Shown here: piece by piece, positions 46,415-55,320 of the stretch | Position numbering within the stretch: position 1 is the stretch's first letter | How the letters are laid out: each line of letters begins with the position of its first letter | Assembly (NCBI RefSeq): GCF_014656395.1 | Contig: NZ_BNCI01000002.1 | Span: 682,001-746,000, forward strand | Reading direction: 5' to 3' | DNA: 64,000 nucleotides | Origin: Kordiimonas sediminis | GTDB lineage: Bacteria; Pseudomonadota; Alphaproteobacteria; Sphingomonadales; Kordiimonadaceae | Program-made: the position numbers and the translations under genes | Notes under the pieces: generated by a model | Databases searched by the model: none | What the model was told of the DNA's origin: nothing | The model's input: only the letters and a program-made list of their open reading frames with translations

Positions 46415-47619
46415 GCAGTCAAGGTTTAGCCAAAGAGCATTATGAAATGGGTTTGAAAAAGACCCCTTTTTACAGCAGGCAAAAAGAACTTGATATCATG
46501 AATGAGTGGCACAGATGGAGCGGCTATACTGTCCCTAATGTGTTAAATGATGTCACCTTTGAATATTTTGCTATTCGGAACTCAGCCAGTGTTTTTGATA
46601 TTACCCCTATGGCGAAATACCGGATTAAGGGGCCAGACGCGCTTGATTTTATGAACCGTCTTTTGACAAGGGATATGACCAAGTTACGGGTTGGCAGAGT
46701 TGGCTATTCCGTGTGGTGTGATGATGAAGGTATGGTCATTGACGACGGTACAGTTTTCAGAACTTCGGAAAATGAATATTTATTGTGTGCGCAGGAACGT
46801 CAGCTGGAAACGCTTAAGCGAAATGCTCTTGGATTTGATATCTCCTTTGATGATGTCTCAGATGATATTGCGGCTCTTTCTTTTCAGGGGCCGCTGACAT
46901 GCACGATTCTGAAAAAAGTGGGTTTTGAAGGTATAGATCAGCTTAAAATGTTCGACCTTAAAGAATTTGCCTTTGCTGGAACTACAGTAATGATTTCTCG
47001 CACGGGTTATACGGGTGACTTAGGGTATGAATTGTGGATTAACCCTGAAAATGCTGGCGACTTATGGGATGCTCTGTTTGAGGCAGGTAAGAATTACAAT
47101 GTCAAAGCCATTGGTGGTGACGCACTGGAAATCGCCAGAATTGAAGCCGGCTTGTTGATGGCAGGTAAAGATTTCTCTCCAGCGACCAGTACTGTACGCC
47201 CCGGGCATGCTAAATCACCCTATGAACTAGGTTTGGACTGGCTTGTAAAATTGGATAAAGGCGTTGTCTTTAACGGTAGGCGTGCACTTATACAGGAACG
47301 GAATAAGGGGCCACGATACAGGTTCGTTCGACTGGATGTTGAGGGGAATAAAACCGCTTGCAGTGCATATATCTTTGACAGGCAGGGGGGTAAGACCATT
47401 GGACACGTCTCTAGCGCAGCATGGGCGCCGACAGCTAAAAAGAATGTTGCTCTGGGTTTTGTTGATATGCCGTATGGAGAAGTGGGCAGTACGGTATGGG
47501 TGGAAATATATTACCAAAAGGAGCTGCGCTGGAACCGCCGCTGGGCAAAAGCGGTTGTGATGGATGGCCCCTTTTATAACCCTGAACGTAAAACACTGAC
47601 ACCGCCTGAAGCCGTTTAA
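46411..47619 (+). CDS. GcvT-like aminomethyltransferase family protein
   Basis: A 402-residue protein with the glycine-cleavage T fold: VFDITPMAKYRIKGPDALDF, LSFQGPLTCTIL, ISRTGYTGDLGYELWI and ALEIARIEAGLLMAGKDF, including the tetrahydrofolate-binding region. It is not the housekeeping gcvT, since no glycine-cleavage partner is adjacent; related proteins demethylate dimethylglycine, sarcosine, DMSP or aromatic O-methyl groups onto folate. With two upstream flavoproteins and a BetI-like regulator, an N-methyl or betaine-type substrate is plausible. ATGA overlap with the upstream gene shows coupled expression. Confidence 0.87.
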   Translation: MSSQGLAKEHYEMGLKKTPFYSRQKELDIMNEWHRWSGYTVPNVLNDVTFEYFAIRNSASVFDITPMAKYRIKGPDALDFMNRLLTRDMTKLRVGRVGYSVWCDDEGMVIDDGTVFRTSENEYLLCAQERQLETLKRNALGFDISFDDVSDDIAALSFQGPLTCTILKKVGFEGIDQLKMFDLKEFAFAGTTVMISRTGYTGDLGYELWINPENAGDLWDALFEAGKNYNVKAIGGDALEIARIEAGLLMAGKDFSPATSTVRPGHAKSPYELGLDWLVKLDKGVVFNGRRALIQERNKGPRYRFVRLDVEGNKTACSAYIFDRQGGKTIGHVSSAAWAPTAKKNVALGFVDMPYGEVGSTVWVEIYYQKELRWNRRWAKAVVMDGPFYNPERKTLTPPEAV

Positions 47620-47730
47620 TTCTGATCTAGCTATTGCATTGCAGCATTCAATTTTATTATATGAAGGCATATGAGCAGTGGGGAGCTGATATCTGGCCAC
47701 TGTTCTAACGTAACATCAGGCTGGATTCAT

Positions 47731-48033
47731 ATGGAATATAAAATTGATCACCACGGAGCACAGGCAACAATCAGGTTCCAGGGTGATATAACTTTCTCAG
47801 AAAATTATACATTTAGGCGTATGCTTTCGGATGTTTCTGCTGGTAAATACAGTGCGTGCACTTTTGATTTGTCAGGCGTTTCTATGATTGATAGCGCAGG
47901 TCTTGGTATGTTTTTAATTGCAAAAGAAAACGCAGATAATGAAGGTTGGGCACTGCAGGTGACGGGTGCCACGGGCCATGTTGCTGACATGCTTAATTTA
48001 ACACAGCTGTCAAAAATCCTGAATCAAGCATAA
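47731..48033 (+). CDS. STAS domain anti-sigma factor antagonist
   Basis: About 100 residues from ATG at 47731; an upstream ATG at 47671 would add 20 residues that do not fit the domain. It is a single STAS domain of RsbV/SpoIIAA type with ATIRFQGDITFSENYTF and the phosphorylatable serine in MIDSAGLGMF (Ser55 here). In partner switching, the unphosphorylated form binds the HATPase kinase and frees its target. It is the first gene of the three-gene cassette ending at 50211. Confidence 0.9.
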   Translation: MEYKIDHHGAQATIRFQGDITFSENYTFRRMLSDVSAGKYSACTFDLSGVSMIDSAGLGMFLIAKENADNEGWALQVTGATGHVADMLNLTQLSKILNQA

Positions 48034-48055
48034 CTTCAGGGAAAGGGGTAACACA

Positions 48056-49267
48056 GTGGCAACATCGTCCAAATCGTTACCTCATACGGCATCGCAGTCA
48101 ATCGAGTGTGACGTTTACTCTGCTAAGATTTTAGTCGTTGATGATATATCCCTGATGCGTGACTTGATCGGGGATTGTCTGACCGGAGCAGGGTACCGCA
48201 CTGTTTTGTTTGCAAGTAGCGGTGAAGAAGCAATCAAGATTGCAGAGCAAGAGCCCATAGATCTGGTGATCTTGGATATTAAAATGCCGGGGCTTGATGG
48301 GTTTGAAGTGTGTGAACGCCTTCGGAAAAATCCACTTCTGAAGTCACTTCCTATTTTGGTGCAGTCTGCTGACGAAAAACCTGAACAACGTGCGAAAGTT
48401 TTCAGGTCTGGCGCAACCGACTTCGTCTCTAAGCCCATTAATCAGCCAGAGTTGCTGGCCCGTGTTCGATTGCATTTAGAGAAGAGCTTTCTAATAGAAA
48501 GCCTGACCCAATATCAGCAAAATATGGAACAGGAGTTGATGCTAGCGCAGGATATGCAGCGCCTTATTTTGCCTCAGCGGAAGGCAATTGCCAGCTTCGA
48601 GGAAATATTCGATGTTAAAATCGAAACTGAATATGAAGGAACTGCGGCACTTGCCGGCGATCTGTGGGGTATATGGCAGCAATCACCGTCATCTTTAGGG
48701 ATGTATTTACTTGATGTCTCTGGGCACGGTGTTAGCGCTGCGCTGAATACATTCAGACTCCATGCTATTATGGACAGGTTTCGTGACGAAAAAGCTGACC
48801 CCGGAAAATTTATGGAAAGCCTGAATGCTGTTCTGTGTGATGCTTTGCCAACAGGACAATTTGCCACCATGGTTTGTCTGGTACTTGACGTCGATACAGG
48901 GCAATTATCCTATGCAGGTGCAGGGGCACCACGACCCGTTATTATGAAAGAAGGCGGGGGTTTGTCACTGCTTCATACTGAAGGGGTGCCACTGGGTATT
49001 TCAATAGATTCAAAATATGAAACAAAGTCGGAGCAGATTAATCCGGGTGAATGTATTCTGTGTTATTCAGATGTCTTTATTGAAGCCAAATGTGATGATG
49101 AAACGCTGCTAGGGGAAGCGGGATTTCTATCCATGGTAACAGCGGCCAAAGAAGCCAGCTGCAGTCAAGGCTTGGTGCACACGCTTGTGTCTGCCTTTAA
49201 TGAGCGGTTTGGACCCAGTCATCCAGATGATATGACAGCAATTGCACTTCACAGGATACAAAGGTGA
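48056..49267 (+). CDS. Receiver-SpoIIE (PP2C) phosphatase, RsbU-like
   Basis: A 403-residue signalling protein. The N-terminal receiver domain (about residues 24-140) has the phospho-acceptor Asp74 in LVILDIKMPGLDGF and Lys in FVSKPINQPELLARVRLHL. A coiled linker leads to a SpoIIE/PP2C phosphatase (about 190-400) with LAGDLWGIW, LYLLDVSGHGVSAAL-like and HPDDMTAIAL. It would dephosphorylate the STAS protein upstream when its receiver is activated. GTG start after AAGGGG; its TGA overlaps the next GTG. Confidence 0.93.
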   Translation: MATSSKSLPHTASQSIECDVYSAKILVVDDISLMRDLIGDCLTGAGYRTVLFASSGEEAIKIAEQEPIDLVILDIKMPGLDGFEVCERLRKNPLLKSLPILVQSADEKPEQRAKVFRSGATDFVSKPINQPELLARVRLHLEKSFLIESLTQYQQNMEQELMLAQDMQRLILPQRKAIASFEEIFDVKIETEYEGTAALAGDLWGIWQQSPSSLGMYLLDVSGHGVSAALNTFRLHAIMDRFRDEKADPGKFMESLNAVLCDALPTGQFATMVCLVLDVDTGQLSYAGAGAPRPVIMKEGGGLSLLHTEGVPLGISIDSKYETKSEQINPGECILCYSDVFIEAKCDDETLLGEAGFLSMVTAAKEASCSQGLVHTLVSAFNERFGPSHPDDMTAIALHRIQR

Positions 49268-50211
49268 CGGGGCAACTGCACATAATTGGGCAACGTCCAA
49301 ATGTTGTTGTATTTACCTACGGTGATGCCAACACTGAAGAACGGCAGCGTTTCTATCAAAGCTTATCTTGCCCGGATTATTCAGTTTCTGTAAGGAAGTT
49401 TACGCAAGCAGCTGAGACACGTAAAGATTGGTATGAAAGTATATCAAATAATACTAACTTTCCTGTCTGTTTGATTTTGGATGGCGGGTCTGATGGTCAC
49501 ATAGCGCAGCAGATTATTCAAGAAGTCCAATCTAGTGACATGCTGGGGTCAGTGCCTGTCATTTTAGTTTGTACAGATATACCGGCCATAGACCCTGAAA
49601 GCGAACTCACTTGGTTGGGTGTAAAGGGCGTCGTTGCGAATACACTTAGCATTCCCGAAATACGGAGCTATATCGCAACAGTAACATCAGGCCTGATCAG
49701 GGAAAGTCAGGACGCTAAACGTTCGGATGTATTGTTTTATCCTACTAAGATCGTTCATGAAAGTGTATTTCGCGTACAAACAAGACATCATGCCCGTGAT
49801 TTGTCTTATGCGGTTGCCCGCACACTGGCTGGTGGCTCGTCAAAGCTTGCAGCTGGCTTGACAGAGCTACTTGTAAACGGGATCGAGCATGGTTGCCTTG
49901 GCATTGATGGAGCAACAAAAGGTAGGCTAATAGAGGAGGGCGCGTTTGTTGAGGAAATCCACAAACGTCGTATGCATCCAGAATATGCTGACAAATTCGT
50001 AGAATTGAAAATTTGGCAAATGGAACACAGTTTGTTCTTTGAAATCCTTGATCAGGGCAAAGGCTTTGATAGCGCTGCAGTGCTTTCGACTGGTAAAGTA
50101 GATAACAAGAGCAAGCATGGCCGGGGGATAGTAATCGCCCAGGGCTGCTTTGCTGATTTACGCTATATCACGCCGGGAAATCGCGTCAAAGCCCGGTACG
50201 ACCTGACATAA
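49264..50211 (+). CDS. Receiver-like/HATPase anti-sigma-type kinase
   Basis: A 315-residue protein. The N-terminal part (about residues 10-145) folds like a degenerate receiver (VVVFTYGD, CLILDGGSDG, PVILVCTDIPAI), although its phospho-site is uncertain. The C-terminal HATPase has the N-box GLTELLVNGIEHGCLG (Glu, Asn and His at about 201, 205 and 209) and the G2-like KHGRGIVIAQGCFADL. This is the RsbW-type kinase/ATP-binding partner of the STAS and phosphatase genes. No sigma factor is adjacent, so the final output is unknown. GTG start overlaps the preceding TGA. Confidence 0.82.
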   Translation: MTGQLHIIGQRPNVVVFTYGDANTEERQRFYQSLSCPDYSVSVRKFTQAAETRKDWYESISNNTNFPVCLILDGGSDGHIAQQIIQEVQSSDMLGSVPVILVCTDIPAIDPESELTWLGVKGVVANTLSIPEIRSYIATVTSGLIRESQDAKRSDVLFYPTKIVHESVFRVQTRHHARDLSYAVARTLAGGSSKLAAGLTELLVNGIEHGCLGIDGATKGRLIEEGAFVEEIHKRRMHPEYADKFVELKIWQMEHSLFFEILDQGKGFDSAAVLSTGKVDNKSKHGRGIVIAQGCFADLRYITPGNRVKARYDLT

Positions 50212-50229
50212 CAGGCCTTGTCTTTTCCT

Positions 50230-51009
50230 TTAGGTTTTTGATGATGCCTTTGGTTTCAGCAAATTGATCGGGCGTTTGGACTCCGCTGCTCTGAACAGGC
50301 TATATGTTCTGTTGGTAAAGTTTGAAACATCAAGAATTGACTGTGCAAACGCAGCTACTTCTTCGGTCCACTCGGCTTCGACCATACGGATATTCATGGT
50401 TGGATCTTCCGTTTCGAAACGCAGATAAAACCAGGGCTCCCCGCGTCGAAGTATCAGGTCGCTGTTAATGTCATGCCATTCGAACGCCCACATGAATGGT
50501 CTTGGCCATAAATGTGCTGGAAAACGGCCCGACACCATTACACCGGGGCGGTGAGTTTTCAGAAAGTCCAGATAAGGTGGCAGTTGGTTAACCCATACGG
50601 GGTCATCAGCGACCAGAATATAAGGTGTTACAAACTGCAGTAATGGCCGTTCGGGATGACGCCATTCTTCTTGCGGGTGCAGCATCATAATTTGATTCAT
50701 CACACTGGGACGTACAGCAGAATTATTTCCCTGAACATTTAAGAGCTGTGGCTTACCGTCGGCTGTTTTGCCTATACGCAGATGCAGATCATACGGACAT
50801 TTAACAACAAAATGACGATTATCAAAGTCGATCGCGCTAGGACACTTTTGCACGGATTTTGCGTTTGGGTTTACTGGTACATTTTGACGGAAGGGTTCAG
50901 GTTCATACCACATGATATCTGTTTTCTGGGTTTTAATCACCCATCCAACATCTATCGTCCTCTTCATTTTTTTTACTTTTTCTCTGCGTGAATAGAGCTT
51001 GGTCAGCAT
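50230..51009 (-). CDS. Conserved hypothetical protein
   Basis: A 259-residue soluble protein beginning behind AGGA at 51009. It has many tryptophans, with NPNAKSVQKCPSAIDFDNRHF, VVKCPYDLHLRI, MWAFEWHDINSDLIL and RGEPWFYLRFET. I know similar sequences as uncharacterised conserved proteins in marine Alphaproteobacteria and phages, but I cannot name a function. It is convergent with the partner-switching cassette and upstream of nothing on its strand; lone gene. Confidence 0.75.
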   Translation of the reverse strand: MLTKLYSRREKVKKMKRTIDVGWVIKTQKTDIMWYEPEPFRQNVPVNPNAKSVQKCPSAIDFDNRHFVVKCPYDLHLRIGKTADGKPQLLNVQGNNSAVRPSVMNQIMMLHPQEEWRHPERPLLQFVTPYILVADDPVWVNQLPPYLDFLKTHRPGVMVSGRFPAHLWPRPFMWAFEWHDINSDLILRRGEPWFYLRFETEDPTMNIRMVEAEWTEEVAAFAQSILDVSNFTNRTYSLFRAAESKRPINLLKPKASSKT

Positions 51010-51066
51010 GATCTGATCCTAGTAATTGTTTTATACGTATCAGCATTAGACATCTGATTAAAATTT

Positions 51067-51960
51067 TCAAGCTAGTCCTGCAAACGCGGCTTTATTGGAA
51101 AGCAGCATGTCACCTAAATAATCATATACGGCTCGTATTCTGGCGCTGCGTTTCAATTCAGCATGGCTTACAAGCCACAGGTCCGTAGATACGACAATAT
51201 GGTTGTCAAATAGACGCACTAGGTCAGGATCATTATCACCAAAGATACAGATGCAGGCTCCGACACCGTACCCAGCTTTAACCGCCGAATATAAAGACAT
51301 CAGGCTGTTTGATCTAAAAACCGGTTTCATTTCAAATAGTTTACTTTTGATGGGGCCGGCTTTAACCCGTGCCATCATTTCATCGCCGGGGATAATGGCA
51401 TTGTGATCTTTTAGATTGTCGTATGTAGGCATGCCGTGTTTCTCGATATAGTCTTTGCTGGCATAATAGCTGTAATGAATAGTGACTGTTTTGCGCGCTA
51501 TCAAGTCGCTCTGGTTAGGACGAAACATACGAAGGGCAATATCTGCTTCGCGCCTTAATAGATCGACTGTGTTATTTTCCACATTGATCTCAACTGTGAT
51601 GTTGGAAAACTGATCGTGAAAGGGCTTCATCTGCTCTACTAACCAACCGGCTCCAATCATCTCAATGGCAGAAATGGATACACTGCCTTTCAGGGCCTGA
51701 TCTTCACCCGTTACCAGACGTTCGATGGCATGCACATCATCTTTCATATGTTGCGCGTGGTGAATAAGCTGTTCACCTATGGCCGTAAGTTCCAGACCAT
51801 TGCGGGTCCGTGCGAACAGGTCTTTTCCAATACTTTCCTCTAATGTTGTCAATCTTCTGGATAGTGTTGGTTGACTAACTCTTAATTTTTTCGCGGCTCC
51901 CGACAAGCTTCCTGATTCAGCCATAGCCAGAAAATATTTCAAATCATTCCAGTTAAGCAT
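51067..51960 (-). CDS. LysR family transcriptional regulator
   Basis: A 297-residue LTTR. The N-terminal helix-turn-helix is complete: LKYFLAMAESGSLSGAAKKL then VSQPTLSRRLTTLEESIG and LFARTRNGLELTAIGEQL. The effector domain starts at about residue 90. It is divergent from the TPR protein at 52106 over 145 bases, which makes that gene its candidate target, although LTTRs also regulate at a distance. Ligand unknown. Confidence 0.93.
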   Translation of the reverse strand: MLNWNDLKYFLAMAESGSLSGAAKKLRVSQPTLSRRLTTLEESIGKDLFARTRNGLELTAIGEQLIHHAQHMKDDVHAIERLVTGEDQALKGSVSISAIEMIGAGWLVEQMKPFHDQFSNITVEINVENNTVDLLRREADIALRMFRPNQSDLIARKTVTIHYSYYASKDYIEKHGMPTYDNLKDHNAIIPGDEMMARVKAGPIKSKLFEMKPVFRSNSLMSLYSAVKAGYGVGACICIFGDNDPDLVRLFDNHIVVSTDLWLVSHAELKRSARIRAVYDYLGDMLLSNKAAFAGLA

Positions 51961-52105
51961 GCGCGTACCCCTGCTGTTGTTGCTTTGTTAGCTAATTCAT
52001 TTGTGTATAGTTAATATCAAATAAAAGCGTATTAACAAACAAAATTGAATTGAATACAGTGTTTTTTGTAAATGAGTAGCGACATCATCAAACGAGGATA
52101 GAAAA

Positions 52106-52612
52106 ATGTTTTATAAAATGTCTCTCCCACGAAAAACGTTTGTGGCTACCTTGGCTGCTTTTGGATTGATGTTAATATCAACCACTGCAAAAGCGCAGGT
52201 AATCCACATAAACTTTGACAGCAACATCAAAAAGGCGGTTCAGGCCTTGAATGCCAAAGATCTTAATCGTGCTTCCCTGTATTTTCATCGTGCACTGGAT
52301 GGCAATTTGTCAGACGATCATTTAATAGCAACATTAAATAACGTTTGTGCGGTTGATTATGCCATTGGGTCACTTGATACGGCGAAAAAAGCCTGTGACG
52401 ACCTGCTAGCCAAGGACCGCATCAACTGGCGGGGGTATGTAAACCGCGGCAATGTTCACGCGGCACAGGGTGACTATGACCTTGCAAAGCTGGATTATGA
52501 TAAAGCCTATAGCCTTAAGCCCGATAATGTAATTGTAAATGCGGCTATTACACAATTCACTGCAATGCAAGAAGGTGACAAGCACCTCCGCACACTTGCG
52601 GCAAACCAATAA
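52106..52612 (+). CDS. Periplasmic TPR protein
   Basis: A 168-residue protein with a cleavable signal peptide (residues about 1-30, ending TTAKA) and about three TPR units (e.g. AVQALNAKDLNRASLYFHRAL, VNRGNVHAAQGDYDLAKLDYDKAYSL split at 20 residues as VNRGNVHAAQGDYDLAKLDY). It is a small periplasmic adaptor of unknown partner. AGGA seven bases before ATG. Divergent from a LysR gene; closed by a good terminator. Confidence 0.85.
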   Translation: MFYKMSLPRKTFVATLAAFGLMLISTTAKAQVIHINFDSNIKKAVQALNAKDLNRASLYFHRALDGNLSDDHLIATLNNVCAVDYAIGSLDTAKKACDDLLAKDRINWRGYVNRGNVHAAQGDYDLAKLDYDKAYSLKPDNVIVNAAITQFTAMQEGDKHLRTLAANQ

Positions 52613-52641
52613 AAATAAAACTCCCAAAACTTCCCAAACCT

Positions 52642-52676
52642 GACGATGGGCATAGTCTCTGCTCATCGTCTTTTTG
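52642..52676 (+). terminator. Rho-independent terminator of the TPR gene
   Basis: GACGATGGGC pairs with GCTCATCGTC (one G-T pair) over a nine-base loop, followed by TTTTTG. Confidence 0.85.
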
Positions 52677-52682
52677 TAAGCT

Positions 52683-54653
52683 TTAATGGTACCCTTTGGA
52701 CAGTTTACGGATCAAATCCCTGCCTGGGTGAAGAAGGTGCATTTGATCGGTCCGTAGGGGAGAGGGGGTGCCGTCCAAGCTGGCTGCTAAATATTCTGCT
52801 AGCAAGGGCGCATACTGAAACCCTTTTGATCCAAAGCCACTAAATACATAAAGATTTTCTTGCAGACAGGGGGCGCCAAGACCAGTCGCTTTTGCGTCTT
52901 GTTTCAATTTTTGATATTTGTCTGTTGTGGCAGACTGATTAAGAACAGGACCAACATAAGGAAGATGGTCAGGCGTTGTTGCCCTTACACCGCGCCAGCT
53001 ATGATCAGTCCTTAGAATGTCTGACCAGTCAGACTGGTGATCTTCCTCTAGCCTGCCAAGATAGGTTAAAGCAGACACCAAGTCCCTGAGTATTGTTCGT
53101 CTCGATTTCTCGTTCGGTTGACGATCGAAATCTCTAAGGTCTTCCAGTTTTTCGAAAGTCGACCCTGCGGTAGGGTGGCCGTCAGCGGATACCGTTAAAT
53201 ACCCACCGTAGGAAAGGCTCTTTTCGGGCAATATGTTTGATGTCCCGGCAGCCGTACCACGCTGTAAAACTTCTACCTGACCCGCGCGCAGTCGCATTTC
53301 TGGGCAGTTATTACCCAGAAGTCGTTCGCTTGCTGCCCCGGCTGCGATGATTACTGTGTCACTTGATGTAATGTGCTTTCCGTCTTTATCGTATAACTGC
53401 CAAGTGGCATCATGTCGCTCAAGTTGGTCAACAGTTGCCCGAATAGTGTGAATATCGGTTTTCAGTCCAGCGATTAGCCCCTCTGCATCAACCACCGGAC
53501 TGATAGGCAGGGAAAGGTCACCTTGTTCATTACTTGATATAAAGGCATTCCCCCATTTGAGTTTCTCGACGAGTTTTCTGAATTTCTCAGCTTTTCCAAT
53601 GGTGTTTGCCAGAATTTCCACACCGGTCATGGTTGTGTGCTTCTTAATAAGGGGATGCTGGCAGGTGTATAAATACATCATCTCAAGGAGCGTAGCACGA
53701 GGACTATCCTCTAAATAAAATGCAGGCGCAATCAGGGCCGCCGGTAAATGGCGTGCGCTATGATCATGTGGTTCGTCAACGATCTGAACCGATTTCCCTT
53801 TCGACTGCAGTGTGTAGGCAATCCATGCTCCGGCTATCCCTCCGCCAATGACAGTGATGATGCCGTTTGTGGCCTTTGGGAGGAGTGCCCATTCCTTTTT
53901 GCGAGTGTTAGATTGATCTTCGTTTAAGCGTTTCACTCCCAGGAGCCGCTCTCTTTTGCGGCCAAAGCCTGGTGCTTTTTGCATTTCAAATCCGTTGGCC
54001 TCTAAACCGCGCCTGACAAATCCAGCTGCGGTAAAGGTAGCGAGTTTAGCACCAGTGTTTGATGTCCGGCCAATATGAAACAAGACGTCTTCTGACCACA
54101 TGGCCTTATTCTTTGATGGTGCAAACCCGTCCAGAAACCATGCATCAATATTTGCCTCTAAAGTCTTTAGTGTCTTTGCGGCATCTCCAAACAGTAATAG
54201 TAGTTTAACGCGCCCGCCACTGAACTGACGAAGATGGTACCCTTCTGCTGCTGGGGGCCATGCTTTTTGTAGTTCCTCTGCATATTCAGCAAGTTCTGGG
54301 AAGTCTTTATGTGCTTCCTGTAGGGCTTCGAGGGATAAGGGGTATCCTTCAATTGAAATGAAGGTCAAATGATTGGTACCAAGACGGTTATCTGGGGCCT
54401 CTAAGAAGGCTTTCCAAGTAAGTAGAAAATTAAGACCTGTGCCGAAACCAGTCTCGCCAATAGTGAATGAATGTGTGCCGTAGGTGCAAGCGGGAAAGTT
54501 GATACCGTCCAGAAAAACAAATTTTGATTCCGCAATCCCATCATCAGCTGAATAATAAACATCATCAAAGACAGGAGAAACAGGCGCGTTTCCGCGTCTG
54601 GTCAAGTCGGAAACTCCCACTTCCTGAACCATAAATTTTGAAGATTTCGTCAT
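52683..54653 (-). CDS. mnmC: Bifunctional tRNA 5-methylaminomethyl-2-thiouridine biosynthesis protein
   Basis: A 656-residue fusion from ATG at 54653 (two upstream in-frame starts are less conserved). The N-terminal half is the SAM methyltransferase (MnmC2) with ETGFGTGLNFLLTW and WFLDGFAPSKNKAMW. The C-terminal half is the FAD-dependent MnmC1 oxidoreductase with VIGGGIAGAWIAYTL, GAASERLLG and VFSGFGSKGFQYAPLLAEYL. It converts cmnm5U34 to mnm5U34 in tRNA wobble positions. Normal domain order and size. Divergent from the gamma carbonic anhydrase gene across 72 bases. Confidence 0.96.
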   Translation of the reverse strand: MTKSSKFMVQEVGVSDLTRRGNAPVSPVFDDVYYSADDGIAESKFVFLDGINFPACTYGTHSFTIGETGFGTGLNFLLTWKAFLEAPDNRLGTNHLTFISIEGYPLSLEALQEAHKDFPELAEYAEELQKAWPPAAEGYHLRQFSGGRVKLLLLFGDAAKTLKTLEANIDAWFLDGFAPSKNKAMWSEDVLFHIGRTSNTGAKLATFTAAGFVRRGLEANGFEMQKAPGFGRKRERLLGVKRLNEDQSNTRKKEWALLPKATNGIITVIGGGIAGAWIAYTLQSKGKSVQIVDEPHDHSARHLPAALIAPAFYLEDSPRATLLEMMYLYTCQHPLIKKHTTMTGVEILANTIGKAEKFRKLVEKLKWGNAFISSNEQGDLSLPISPVVDAEGLIAGLKTDIHTIRATVDQLERHDATWQLYDKDGKHITSSDTVIIAAGAASERLLGNNCPEMRLRAGQVEVLQRGTAAGTSNILPEKSLSYGGYLTVSADGHPTAGSTFEKLEDLRDFDRQPNEKSRRTILRDLVSALTYLGRLEEDHQSDWSDILRTDHSWRGVRATTPDHLPYVGPVLNQSATTDKYQKLKQDAKATGLGAPCLQENLYVFSGFGSKGFQYAPLLAEYLAASLDGTPSPLRTDQMHLLHPGRDLIRKLSKGYH

Positions 54654-54725
54654 AAGGCTTTCACATACATATATGCCTGTTATAAGTATAGTAGTTTCAG
54701 AAAGCACGGTAACAGGATTTTGACT

Positions 54726-55253
54726 ATGATATATAGAATAGACGGTATCAGCCCAACAATTGATGATGACAGTGTTTGGATCGCTGATAATGCGGCGGTT
54801 GTTGGAAATGTCCGTCTGAAAAAGAAATCCAGCGTATGGTTCGGTGTGACGATTCGCGGTGACAATGATCCAATGGTAATTGGTGAAAGAACCAACATAC
54901 AGGACGGTTCAGTGCTCCATTCCGATGTCGGCTATCCTTTAAATATTGGTGACGGAGTAACTGTTGGTCACAAGGTAATGCTGCACGGGTGTACCATTGG
55001 TGATAACTCATTGATCGGTATGGGGGCGACTATCCTTAATGGTGCCAAGATCGGTAAAAACTCGATAGTTGGTGCGAATAGTCTAGTTACTGAAGGCAAA
55101 GAATTCCCGGATGGCGTGCTGATAGTTGGGTCCCCAGCTCGCGTTGTGCGAGAACTTTCGCAAGAACAGATATCTATGATTGAAGAAAGCGCAGAGATTT
55201 ACGAAAAAAATTCAGAAAGATTCACCTCTGGACTTGAAAAAGTTAACTATTGA
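54726..55253 (+). CDS. Gamma carbonic anhydrase family protein
   Basis: A 175-residue left-handed beta-helix protein (YrdA/CaiE-like). ATG at 54726 is nine bases after AGGA; TTG 54720 is less likely. Hexapeptide repeats run through VGNVRLKKKSSVWFGVTIRGDN, abbreviated here as WFGVTIRGDN, and NIQDGSVLHSD. The zinc-type histidines are in VTVGHKVMLHGC. Family members are gamma carbonic anhydrases or metal-dependent acyltransferases; activity is not certain. Divergent from mnmC. Confidence 0.92.
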   Translation: MIYRIDGISPTIDDDSVWIADNAAVVGNVRLKKKSSVWFGVTIRGDNDPMVIGERTNIQDGSVLHSDVGYPLNIGDGVTVGHKVMLHGCTIGDNSLIGMGATILNGAKIGKNSIVGANSLVTEGKEFPDGVLIVGSPARVVRELSQEQISMIEESAEIYEKNSERFTSGLEKVNY

Positions 55254-55320
55254 GCTGTACTTTACTTTATGACGTTACGTGCAATACTTAACAGCGTAAC
55301 AAGCTCCGATAAGGATCACT

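Noticed and set aside
46411-47619. DMSP demethylase DmdA
   Set aside because: It is in the same GcvT superfamily, but the neighbouring flavoproteins and regulator do not fit a dmdA locus, and the DmdA-specific residues could not be confirmed.
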